Shown one piece after another: positions 35,563 to 43,592 of a DNA stretch of 64,000 bases. The first letter of the stretch is position 1. Every line of letters begins with the position of its first letter. This DNA comes from Paenibacillus sp. PL91 (GTDB lineage Bacteria; Bacillota; Bacilli; Paenibacillales; Paenibacillaceae): the NCBI RefSeq assembly GCF_012935325.2, contig NZ_JABBYG020000026.1, positions 1 to 64,000 of the forward strand, read 5' to 3'. A program made the translations under genes and the position numbers. The notes below the pieces were generated by a model. It worked only from the letters and a program-made list of their open reading frames with translations, made no database searches and was not told the origin of the DNA.

Positions 35563-38500
35563 ATGTTATCTAGTAAGTGGGCCAAGCTGGCAACAGCTGT
35601 CATCCTGTCTGCAAGCATTTTAGGGCAAAACTTTTCAACGACAACCACCTATGCAGCAACTGACATACAAGATGCAAAGAGCGTAGACAGCAACGGAAAA
35701 TGGATGACGGGAGAATATCACGCCCATACCTTCAATTCCGATGATGCGCAGCTATCGCTTCAACAAACATTAGATCAAGCATTTGAGACTTATGGCTTGG
35801 ACTGGTTGGCAATATCCGACCACTTGAGAACTTCGAAGCGAGATGATGATGGTCATGATATTTCAGGGGGCCCGATTCCGCTCTCACAAGCCATCGTCGA
35901 CTATCAGACCAAGAAAATCAAGCAGCTGAAAGACTCTGGCAAATATCAAGGTAAAATTACGTTTACAGGCTTTGAGTGGGATATGCCAACTTATGACCAT
36001 ATGGGAGTAGGCATATTGGATGACAGCATGAAGGCGTCGAGCCAGTTCGAATATTTGTTTACGGATCGTCCGGAAAGCATGTTTAACCCAACGGATGTAG
36101 CGGCATGGAAACTGCAGGATACAAAGCCTTCAGTTCTTGATAAAAATGCGGCACGTACTGCTGTGAGTTGGCTGAAAACGAATTATGAACATACAAGCTA
36201 CATGTTTGTAAATCACCCGTCAAGAAAATTAAGCGGCGGGAAAACCATATTTCAAATTTCGGATATTCGCGATTTCAATAATATCGCTCCAAACATCGTT
36301 TTCGGAATGGAGGGCATGCCAGGAAATCAGATGGAGCCTGACCGAGGCGGGCTGAATCAAAACAATCCGAAAAACAAGACCTATGGCGGCTCCGACTACA
36401 TGACCGCGAAGGTTGGCGGGGTGTGGGATGCTTTGCTAGGCGAAGGTCGCAAGTTCTGGAGTTTTGCCAATTCGGATTCACATTTTAAAATAGCAGGCGG
36501 TTTATATTCCAGCGGCTACCTGCCGGGTGAGTATTCGAAAAACTATACCTGGATAAAAGGAAACGACATGCAAGCAGTGCTAGAAGGCATGCGTTCAGGC
36601 AAATCGTTCTCCGTACATGGCGATTTGATCAATGCACTTGATTTCAATATTGCTAACGAAACGAGCAAAGGCGAGATGGGACAAGACTTTAAAGTGAAAG
36701 AAGGCGACCCTCTCAGGCTTACGATTCGTTTTAAAAGCCCTCAAACAAACAACTATGCTGTCATTAAAAGTGATGATCCAAGCGTAAATGAAAAGTATAC
36801 TCATACAAGCGATATTACTAATGCCGTTAATGTAGATCATGTTGATTTGATTGCTGGCGATGTCACAGGCATGACTACACCAGGAACGGACGAATACAAC
36901 AAAGATACGAATGATTCAACGAAGGTCATTGCTAGATTCACGAGCAAAGACTGGACAACGGATGCAGAAGGCTACAATGTCATAACATACGATCTAGGGT
37001 CTGCGAACAAGAACCAATATTTCAGGCTTAGAGGAACAAATCTTGGTATAAATGTAGCTGGGGAAACAGAAAACGGCGAACCGTTAATGGATGACAAAAC
37101 GCTTGACGACAACAGTATTAGTGATGAGTATGCACGCTATTTGAAACGGTTTAACGAAATTAATGATCGGAACTATAAGGATCTGTGGTTCTATTCGAAT
37201 CCAATCTTCGTTACTAGCGTGCCGAACGACAATGATGAAGCAGTTAGCAAAACACTAAGTGGAATAGATTTGGGTGATACGAACGCGCTTGAATCCGATC
37301 TTAAGCTGCCTCTAGCTGGGAAGTTTAATGCGAGCCTATCATGGAAAAGCTCAAACAACCTGGTGTTGGGCGATGATGGCATGATTGTATTCCGTCCGAA
37401 AAAAGATACATTAGTCACATTGACTGCTACGTCAACCCGCGGCGATGTCACTAAGAGCAAAGATTTTTTTGCGACGGTGAAGGGTGCGGAAAACGCTGCT
37501 GGGTTAACGCTTAAAGGTTCGCTAAAGACGGACGATAACCAAATGTATAAAAATGGCGATTGGACGAACAAAAACGTGACTGCAAGCGTATATGCTTCCG
37601 TCAACGCGCCGGTTACCATTGCGGAATTGTCCTTGTCTAAGGACGGCGGGAAAAACTATGAGCCTTACACAAACGACACCAAGATAACCGTGTCGCAGGA
37701 AGGCGAGAACACGCTGCTGTTCAAAGCAACGGATACGATTGGCAATGAGAGCTTGTGGCTTGTTAATGCCAACATTGACCGCACAAAACCAGTCATTACT
37801 CTGGTTGGAGATCAGACGATCAATATGACCGTTGGGAAGAATTATGTCGAGCAGGGTGCGAAAGTAACGGACAACCTTGGTGTAAATGATCAGGCAACCG
37901 TTACGGGATCGGTTTACTCATCGGTAGTCGGAACGTATACGGTGAAATATAACGTAAAAGATCGCGCAGGGAACGCAGCGGATGAAGTAACGCGTACAGT
38001 TAATGTAAATGAAGAAACAAGTGGAAACACGGGTCCGAATCCAACGATTCCGCCAAAAGTTGAACCAAAGCCAGAGAAGCCCGTTACCTCGGTAGAGGTT
38101 GATTTGGATGCTTCTAAAGGTACAGAAGGCTCAGTTAAAGATGTCGTGGTCTTCAAAGTACCAGCCGACGCGCTTTCGGCTGACGGAAAAATCAGCGTGA
38201 AGGTATTGGAAGAAAGCGAAGTGCCATCGGCCGGAAATCTTGAAGCGCTTAGCGAAACGGTTGAGTTCATCAGCACGTCAGGCAGCAAGTTTAACAAGCC
38301 GATCGAAATCAGCTTCAACTACAAGCCGGAAAAAGTCCAACCGGGTAAGAAAGCGGCCGTTTATTACTATCACGAGCAGCAAAAACGCTGGATTTATATC
38401 GGCGGAGATGTAAAAGCAGATGGTACGATCGCAGTCAGCGTTAATCATTTTACTAAATTTGCGGTTTACCAAGCAGAGCCGAAGGTGCTCTCAGACATGA

Positions 38501-39027
38501 CGACGAACTGGGCAGCTCCATATACGGATCGTTTGATTGGCATGAATGTTATCCAAGGTTATGAGGACAACACATTCCGTCCAGAAAAGACCGTAACACG
38601 CGCAGCATTCGCGAAAATGATTGCCCAGGCGCTGGGTCTTCCAGCTGCTTCGGGGAATACAAGCTTTGCGGATAACAGCGAGATACCCGCATGGGCAAGA
38701 GCTGATGTAGCCGCTGCTGTACAAGCAGGCATTTTGAAAGGCTACGAACAAAATGGCAAAATGTTCTTCAAAGCAACCCAAACGATTACACGCGCAGAAA
38801 TGTCTGTGATGATCGCGAATGCTTTGAATGCCAAAGCGGCAAGCGCACAAATTTCATTTAAAGATGCTGCAGCTATTCCAGCTTGGGCGAAAGCCTCAAT
38901 TGATACGGCTGTAACAGCGGGCATTTTGAAAGGATATGACGATCTTTCGTTCAAACCAGATCGCGTAGCAAGCAGAGCCGAAGCGGCTGCAATGATTTAT
39001 AGGCTGCTGGAAAGCTTGCATATCTAA
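35563..39027 (+). CDS. S-layer-anchored PHP/CehA-type metallohydrolase, 1154 residues
   Basis: A secreted cell-wall protein. Signal peptide to about residue 33 (ending TYAAT), then a PHP-type phosphoesterase domain of the CehA/McbA kind from about 45: GEYHAHTFNSD, ISDHLRTS, TGFEWDM, FVNHPSR and NSDSH supply metal-binding His/Asp. Beta-rich repeats follow to about 740, an Ig-like DUF5011 domain at about 742-816, a Pro-rich linker, and three SLH domains at about 977-1154 (DNTFRPEKTVTRAAFAKM type), which hold it to pyruvylated wall polymers. Strong GGAGG site. It may release phosphate or act on glycans at the surface; substrate unknown. Confidence 0.9.
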   Translation: MLSSKWAKLATAVILSASILGQNFSTTTTYAATDIQDAKSVDSNGKWMTGEYHAHTFNSDDAQLSLQQTLDQAFETYGLDWLAISDHLRTSKRDDDGHDISGGPIPLSQAIVDYQTKKIKQLKDSGKYQGKITFTGFEWDMPTYDHMGVGILDDSMKASSQFEYLFTDRPESMFNPTDVAAWKLQDTKPSVLDKNAARTAVSWLKTNYEHTSYMFVNHPSRKLSGGKTIFQISDIRDFNNIAPNIVFGMEGMPGNQMEPDRGGLNQNNPKNKTYGGSDYMTAKVGGVWDALLGEGRKFWSFANSDSHFKIAGGLYSSGYLPGEYSKNYTWIKGNDMQAVLEGMRSGKSFSVHGDLINALDFNIANETSKGEMGQDFKVKEGDPLRLTIRFKSPQTNNYAVIKSDDPSVNEKYTHTSDITNAVNVDHVDLIAGDVTGMTTPGTDEYNKDTNDSTKVIARFTSKDWTTDAEGYNVITYDLGSANKNQYFRLRGTNLGINVAGETENGEPLMDDKTLDDNSISDEYARYLKRFNEINDRNYKDLWFYSNPIFVTSVPNDNDEAVSKTLSGIDLGDTNALESDLKLPLAGKFNASLSWKSSNNLVLGDDGMIVFRPKKDTLVTLTATSTRGDVTKSKDFFATVKGAENAAGLTLKGSLKTDDNQMYKNGDWTNKNVTASVYASVNAPVTIAELSLSKDGGKNYEPYTNDTKITVSQEGENTLLFKATDTIGNESLWLVNANIDRTKPVITLVGDQTINMTVGKNYVEQGAKVTDNLGVNDQATVTGSVYSSVVGTYTVKYNVKDRAGNAADEVTRTVNVNEETSGNTGPNPTIPPKVEPKPEKPVTSVEVDLDASKGTEGSVKDVVVFKVPADALSADGKISVKVLEESEVPSAGNLEALSETVEFISTSGSKFNKPIEISFNYKPEKVQPGKKAAVYYYHEQQKRWIYIGGDVKADGTIAVSVNHFTKFAVYQAEPKVLSDMTTNWAAPYTDRLIGMNVIQGYEDNTFRPEKTVTRAAFAKMIAQALGLPAASGNTSFADNSEIPAWARADVAAAVQAGILKGYEQNGKMFFKATQTITRAEMSVMIANALNAKAASAQISFKDAAAIPAWAKASIDTAVTAGILKGYDDLSFKPDRVASRAEAAAMIYRLLESLHI

Positions 39028-39100
39028 ACCTGCGTTTCATCGGGTCGATGGGGCTTCTTCAAAAGAGTAAGTCCCATTGAGCCAATCCTATAGGATATGA

Positions 39101-39150
39101 AAAAAGAACCTTCAAGCCACTCAAAAGGTGAGCTGAAGGTTCTTTTTTTG
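39101..39150. terminator. Bidirectional terminator between SLH gene and udk
   Basis: AAAGAACCTTCA and TGAAGGTTCTTT arms plus GC pairs inside, with A-run on the left and T7 on the right. Confidence 0.9.
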
Positions 39151-39160
39151 TCATTTTTCA

Positions 39161-39796
39161 CTATGCATCAGTTAACACCGTATCATCCATCAAATATTTT
39201 TCTGTCAATATGGACAGCAATTGAATGCCGACTTCATTGTGCCCGCCTTCGGGGATGATCAGGTCGGCGTATTTTTTGGATGGTTCGATAAAGGCCTCGT
39301 GCATCGGCTTAACCGTCTTCAAGTATTGGTCATGAACGGACTGAATCGTCCGGCCGCGCTCCTCGATATCCCGAAGCACCCGGCGGAGAATACGGACATC
39401 GGGGTCTGTATCAACAAATACTTTGATATCGAGGATCTTCCGGATGCTTTCTTCATAAAGCACGTGAAGTCCTTCGAGAATAATGATGCTGTTCGGCTTA
39501 AGCTCTACCGACTCACCTGTGACACGCGCAAAAAGCGAAAAGTCATAGACTGGCGCGTAGACGGTTTTGCCTTCTCGAAGAAGAAGGAGGTCGTGAGCAA
39601 GAAGCTCGATGTCAAAGGCTAAAGGATGATCATAATTGATCATCTTGCGTTCTTCCAGGCTAAGATGTATAGGGTTGCTATAGTAGTTATCCTGGGATAT
39701 GAATGTGACTTTCTCCGATCCAAGACGATCGATTACAGAGCGCGCTACCGTTGTCTTGCCGGATCCGGTGCCGCCGGCGATTCCAATAATAAGCAT
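39161..39796 (-). CDS. udk: Uridine kinase
   Basis: 211 residues. It phosphorylates uridine and cytidine with ATP or GTP in pyrimidine salvage. P-loop GIAGGTGSGKTT at the start, then SQDNYYSNP, NYDHPLAFD, VYDFSLFAR, and the LEGLHVLYEE and DIKVFVDTDPDVRILRR segments, all typical of Udk at its usual length of about 210. It is divergent from msrA. A single gene with its own terminator. Confidence 0.95.
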   Translation of the reverse strand: MLIIGIAGGTGSGKTTVARSVIDRLGSEKVTFISQDNYYSNPIHLSLEERKMINYDHPLAFDIELLAHDLLLLREGKTVYAPVYDFSLFARVTGESVELKPNSIIILEGLHVLYEESIRKILDIKVFVDTDPDVRILRRVLRDIEERGRTIQSVHDQYLKTVKPMHEAFIEPSKKYADLIIPEGGHNEVGIQLLSILTEKYLMDDTVLTDA

Positions 39797-39916
39797 GGCG
39801 ATTGAATAAACCTCCCTAAAAGTGTTGCCGGTGCAATTTCAGCAATTTTAGTATTGTAGCACAGCATTCACTTTTTTTCATCTCGATAGTACAATCAATG
39901 GTATGGAGGGCAGAAA

Positions 39917-40594
39917 ATGAACCATTCGGATAATCAGGCTAGCTATATTGAACCAACGTTTTTGCATAGCAGCACCCAAAGCGCAACGCTCGGAATGGGT
40001 TGTTTTTGGAGCCCAGAGTCCTTGTTCGGTCATTTGCCGGGTGTTATTCGAACACGTGTCGGCTATGCAGGCGGCACCACAGCGGAACCGACTTACCGGC
40101 AAATGGGTGACCATACAGAGACGATCCAGCTGGAGTTTGATTCCAACCTCATTTCCTTTGAGGAGATTATAGAGGTGTTTTGGAATCATCACAATCCGGT
40201 TAATATCAATGATTATAAAGGAAGGCAATATAAGTCGCTGTTGTTCTATACAGATGGACAGCAGCAGGAAGCGATCCGGCATGTTTTGAAAAATCGGGTA
40301 GCTCGGGGCCAAAGCGAGCCTGATACGGAGATTGCACCCTATTCAGGGTTTCACCTCGCGGAGGATAGGCATCAAAAATATTATTTGAAGAGGTTTCCGA
40401 ATGCCGTTGAGAAGCTTAGCGAATGGTATCCCTCGCATGAACAGTTGACCAATTCCACCATTGCGGCCCGTTTGAATGGCTTGGCTAAAGGGTATACCAG
40501 CTTGGAGCGCATCGTGAAGGAGATCGAGCAATGGCAGCTCCAAGCGGAATTAAAGAAGAGAATGGTGGACCTAATCAAGCAAATACGGTGGTAG
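39917..40594 (+). CDS. msrA: Peptide-methionine (S)-S-oxide reductase
   Basis: 225 residues. It repairs oxidised methionine with the catalytic Cys in GCFWSPE (usual motif GCFWGxE; the Gly is Ser here). GVIRTRVGYAGG, HTETIQLEFD, FWNHHNP and APYSGFHLAEDRHQKYYL are diagnostic. It is longer than the minimal enzyme by a C-terminal helical tail rich in Lys, Glu and Gln. No fused MsrB domain. A GGAGGGCAG site precedes the ATG. Confidence 0.94.
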   Translation: MNHSDNQASYIEPTFLHSSTQSATLGMGCFWSPESLFGHLPGVIRTRVGYAGGTTAEPTYRQMGDHTETIQLEFDSNLISFEEIIEVFWNHHNPVNINDYKGRQYKSLLFYTDGQQQEAIRHVLKNRVARGQSEPDTEIAPYSGFHLAEDRHQKYYLKRFPNAVEKLSEWYPSHEQLTNSTIAARLNGLAKGYTSLERIVKEIEQWQLQAELKKRMVDLIKQIRW

Positions 40595-40700
40595 GAAATG
40601 CTTAATTCACATATAGGCTGACCAAGCTATTTCTTGTGAATGGATTTAAATGGTAAGATGAAAGAGACAGGCATTAGATCAAATCGAAGGAGTGATGATC

Positions 40701-41621
40701 TTGAAGTATAGAAGACTGGGGAGCACAGGGTTAAATGTATCAGTCATCGGTATTGGAACCTGGCAATTTGGAGGAGAGTGGGGCCGTGAATATTCGCAAA
40801 AGGAAGCGGACATGATTCTCGACAAAGGGCATGAGCTCGGCATTAATCTCATTGATACTGCAGAATGCTATGGCGATCATCTCTCGGAGTCTTTGATCGG
40901 TAATTATATCAGCCGCCGCAATCGCGAGGATTGGATCATTGCGACAAAGTTCGGACATCACTTTCACGAGCGGTTCACTCGCACCGATTCATTTCATGCT
41001 GATGGGGTAATTGCTCAGCTGGATGCATCGTTGAAGGCGCTGCAGCTTGACTACATTGATCTGTACCAATTCCATTCCGGACCGGATCAGTCCTTCGACA
41101 ACGATGAGCTGTGGACTGCGCTGGATAAGCAAATAGCGGCAGGGAAAATCCGTTTTCTAGGAACGTCGATTGGAAGCAATGACAATCTTCATCAAACGGA
41201 GGCTTCCTCTAAAGTGAACTCGCGCGTCATTCAGGTTGTTTATAACAGGCTTGACCGCAAGCCGGAGGAGCGCGTATTCCCGTCCTGCCAGCAGCAGGAT
41301 TTGGGCGTGCTTGCCCGTGTTCCGCTCGCGAGCGGTTATTTGAGCGGCAAATATAAGCCTGGCGCCGTCTTTGGCGAAACGGACGTCCGCCACAGGCATG
41401 ATGTAGAGAACACGCGTCTTAAGCTGCTTGAAGTGGAGCATATTCAGCGTGAAGAGGTTCCGCAAGGCGTAACGATGGCTAGCTGGGCGCTTGCCTGGTG
41501 CTTGAAGCACCCTGCGGTTACTGCTGTTATTCCGGGCTGCAAGGACGCTGAGCAGGTTGAAGCCAATGCTAAGGCCGCGGAGCAAATCACCGAGCCGCAC
41601 CCACAGGATGTCAGCATCTAG
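40701..41621 (+). CDS. Aldo/keto reductase
   Basis: 306 residues from TTG 40701: GGAG at 40689-40692 is eight bases upstream, while ATG 40695 is too close. The (beta/alpha)8 reductase pattern is complete: YRRLGSTGLNVS at the start, the catalytic Asp and Tyr in DTAECYGDH, Lys in IATKFGHH and His in LYQFHSG, then VQVVYN and IPGCKDAEQ near the NADPH-binding end. It reduces aldehydes, ketones or sugars; substrate not determined. Confidence 0.9.
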   Translation: MKYRRLGSTGLNVSVIGIGTWQFGGEWGREYSQKEADMILDKGHELGINLIDTAECYGDHLSESLIGNYISRRNREDWIIATKFGHHFHERFTRTDSFHADGVIAQLDASLKALQLDYIDLYQFHSGPDQSFDNDELWTALDKQIAAGKIRFLGTSIGSNDNLHQTEASSKVNSRVIQVVYNRLDRKPEERVFPSCQQQDLGVLARVPLASGYLSGKYKPGAVFGETDVRHRHDVENTRLKLLEVEHIQREEVPQGVTMASWALAWCLKHPAVTAVIPGCKDAEQVEANAKAAEQITEPHPQDVSI

Positions 41622-41705
41622 CTGCATTCACGATACGAGCAGGGTAGTTTTGTGAAATAGCTTCCTATTCATGGACAGGAATAGTGGTCCATCGTGTAAG
41701 AAATG

Positions 41706-41780
41706 TAAAAAAGAAACCGTTTCTTTGTATGTGGCTGGGGTTGAACCTCCACTTTACTAAAGAACGGTTTCTTTTTGTTT
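41706..41780. terminator. Bidirectional terminator between convergent genes
   Basis: AAAAAAGAAACCG on the left and CGGTTTCTTTTT on the right are complementary, with a long loop that itself holds secondary pairing. It serves the reductase gene (plus) and hflX (minus). Confidence 0.7.
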
Positions 41781-41852
41781 TTTCATGAAAACAAGAGCTG
41801 TAAGCACGCATATGCGCTTACAGCCTGACTCGTCGGATGATACACGTCGTTC

Positions 41853-43124
41853 TTATTGGCCAAGCACGGTTACTTCATTCCGATACCTTTCGAAATCGGC
41901 AACGCGGCATTCCAGCTTCATGCGGGTTCCCTCTGGTTCATAGTCTGTGGCTTGCACATGGGCATGCTCATTGAAATACGCAACTAATTTCCCTTGGCTG
42001 AAAGGAATCAAGATCTCGCATTCCATGTAGTCATCGAAGATATGGTCGCGAATGAGCGAGATAAGCTCATCCAATCCACTCTTTTTCTTCGCGGAGATGA
42101 AGACCTTATTCTCTTGCACCGCCGGGTAGGCATGCTCGGTCAAATCGCATTTATTGTATGCGTAGATGGTTGGAATATGATGAGCGCCCAGCTCCTTCAG
42201 CGTATCATTCGTGACGGAGACCAGCTGCTCGTAGTCTTCATGGGAGTAGTCGACAACATGCACCAGCAAATCGGCCTCGGCAACTTCCTCTAAGGTCGAA
42301 CGGAAAGCTTTTACAAGGTGATGGGGGAGCTGGCTGACGAAGCCGACCGTATCCGTTAGCAAAAATGATTTGTTGTCATGCAGATCGATGCTTCTCACCG
42401 ACGTTTCCAGTGTGGCAAACAGCATATCCTGAGCGAAAACCAGCTTATTGGTGCCGGGATTGCAGTTCTCAAGGAGAGCATTCATCAAGCTGGATTTTCC
42501 CGTATTCGTATAGCCGACGAGACAGACGACAGGCACCTCGTTTTTTTGGCGCTGCTTCCGCTGAATTTGGCGTCTTGCGACAAGCTTATCCAGCTCAGCC
42601 TGGAGCGCGGTTATTCTCTCTTCAATGCGCCTGCGGTCAAGCTCCAGCTTCGTTTCGCCGGCGCCCCTATTTTTGAGACCGGCGCCGCCGCCTTGCCGTC
42701 CTAATGATGCGCGCAGACCGACCAAGCGGGGAAGCATATACTGGAGCCGAGCGACCTCAACCTGAAGCTGGGCTTCTCTTGTTTTGGCGCGCTCCGCAAA
42801 AATATCTAAAATCAGAATCGTCCGGTCGATGACCGTTCGCTCCAAAGCAGCCTCCAGATTGCGAATTTGGGAGGGGGACAGCTCATCGTTAAAAATAACG
42901 ACATGCGCGTCATGCGCTTCAAGCAGCGCGAGAAGCTCCTGTATTTTGCCGGTCCCGATATAATGGGATGGGTTTATGCGGGCTGCCTTCTGGCTAAGCT
43001 CATCGACTACTTCTATAAAACAGGCGGCAGCCAGATTGCGAAGCTCCTCCATGGAGTAAGCGAAATCGGTTTGATTTTGAAGCTCAACGCCGACGATAAT
43101 TGCCTTTTGCTGCGGTTGTTCCAT
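41853..43124 (-). CDS. hflX: GTPase HflX (ribosome rescue/splitting factor)
   Basis: 423 residues. N-terminal HflX domain with YIGTGKIQEL and FNDELSPSQIRNLE, a glycine-rich linker (GRQGGGAGLKNRGAGETKLE), a coiled coil, and a GTPase domain: P-loop GYTNTGKSS near 205, DTVGF (G3) and NKCD (G4). HflX splits stalled 70S ribosomes. Homologues in Listeria and mycobacteria confer macrolide/lincosamide tolerance (family knowledge). The AGAGGATG site precedes ATG. Its roughly 400-nt leader contains a small ORF and a terminator and appears to be an attenuator, listed separately. Confidence 0.95.
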   Translation of the reverse strand: MEQPQQKAIIVGVELQNQTDFAYSMEELRNLAAACFIEVVDELSQKAARINPSHYIGTGKIQELLALLEAHDAHVVIFNDELSPSQIRNLEAALERTVIDRTILILDIFAERAKTREAQLQVEVARLQYMLPRLVGLRASLGRQGGGAGLKNRGAGETKLELDRRRIEERITALQAELDKLVARRQIQRKQRQKNEVPVVCLVGYTNTGKSSLMNALLENCNPGTNKLVFAQDMLFATLETSVRSIDLHDNKSFLLTDTVGFVSQLPHHLVKAFRSTLEEVAEADLLVHVVDYSHEDYEQLVSVTNDTLKELGAHHIPTIYAYNKCDLTEHAYPAVQENKVFISAKKKSGLDELISLIRDHIFDDYMECEILIPFSQGKLVAYFNEHAHVQATDYEPEGTRMKLECRVADFERYRNEVTVLGQ

Positions 43125-43158
43125 TATTCATCATCCTCTTACGGTTATTTTTTCAAAC

Positions 43159-43187
43159 AAAAAAACACAGGCAGCTCTGCCTGTGTT
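43159..43187 (-). terminator. Leader terminator (attenuator) upstream of hflX
   Basis: On the minus strand the RNA reads ACACAGGCAG, then CUGCCUGUGU and U7 (43159-43165), a strong ten-pair stem ending about 35 nt before the hflX start. No gene ends here, so it stops hflX transcripts unless relieved. The 5' arm (43173-43186) is exactly complementary over 14 nt to the upstream element at 43433-43446. Confidence 0.85.
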
Positions 43188-43344
43188 CACAGTTATGGGT
43201 AAGAGGATATCAGATCGTAAAGGCCTTCCATGAGCAAAGAACAACGAAGCCGGCCCAAGGAGTAGGGGGGAAACCACCTATCACAAGAGCTGCGGAGCTA
43301 AGGTTCATGTATGCATATGGAAATTCCGTTCCAAAGGTGAATAC

Positions 43345-43370
43345 GCAAAAAAAGGGCTGTTCCCTTCACG
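43345..43370 (-). terminator. Possible second, weaker terminator in the hflX leader
   Basis: In the minus-strand RNA a five-pair stem AAGGG/CCCUU is followed by a U-run. Outer segments GUGAA/UUCAC and CAAAG/CUUUG flank it, so it may instead be the tip of a longer structure. Confidence 0.35.
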
Positions 43371-43432
43371 CTTTGCCGTATTCTTTATATATGGGTTCCT
43401 TTAAAATGGCAGACCTATCCTGAGTCCTCTGC

Positions 43433-43446
43433 ACACAGGCAGAGCT
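43433..43446 (-). promoter_or_regulatory. Anti-terminator element of the hflX leader
   Basis: RNA AGCUCUGCCUGUGU, 14 nt, perfectly complementary to the 5' arm of the hflX leader terminator. In the unstalled state it can be trapped in a local hairpin (43427-43444, six pairs) and abuts an eight-pair hairpin (43445-43477) whose 5' arm lies inside the leader peptide gene. Confidence 0.65.
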
Positions 43447-43460
43447 TTGGCGCTATTCAA

Positions 43461-43502
43461 TTAGCAGCTGCGCAAAGACCTAACTCGGATATAGTCTATC
43501 AC
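43461..43502 (-). CDS. hflX leader peptide (13 residues)
   Basis: GTG at 43502 follows GGAGGG (43509-43514) by six bases, an ideal ribosome site, and the frame runs 13 codons to TAA: MIDYIRVRSLRSC. An in-frame ATG at 43520 would give 19 residues but has no site. The peptide contains Arg-Val-Arg, fitting the +x(+) pattern at which macrolide-bound ribosomes are known to stall. The last codons form the 5' arm of the leader hairpin, so a ribosome stalled at RVR would mask it. The role as a sensor of translation inhibition is an inference from architecture. Confidence 0.65.
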   Translation of the reverse strand: MIDYIRVRSLRSC

Positions 43503-43533
43503 ACGGAACCCTCCGTTCATTTAAATTAGAAAC

Positions 43534-43563
43534 AGTGTAGCACAATCAATCGCCAAACGGCAA
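43534..43563 (-). promoter_or_regulatory. Promoter of the hflX leader transcript
   Basis: On the minus strand TTGCCG (43558-43563) and TACACT (43534-43539) with an 18-base spacer. Predicted start near 43527, giving a leader of about 400 nt before hflX and about 25 nt before the leader peptide GTG. Confidence 0.55.
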
Positions 43564-43592
43564 GTCGTAACCGAATTAAATTATGGGATAAT

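Noticed and set aside
43125..43592. 6S RNA, tmRNA, RNase P or T-box in the hflX leader
   Set aside because: None of their conserved cores is present; the GGUGG-like string lacks the rest of the T-box motif. The leader-peptide attenuator explains the structure better.
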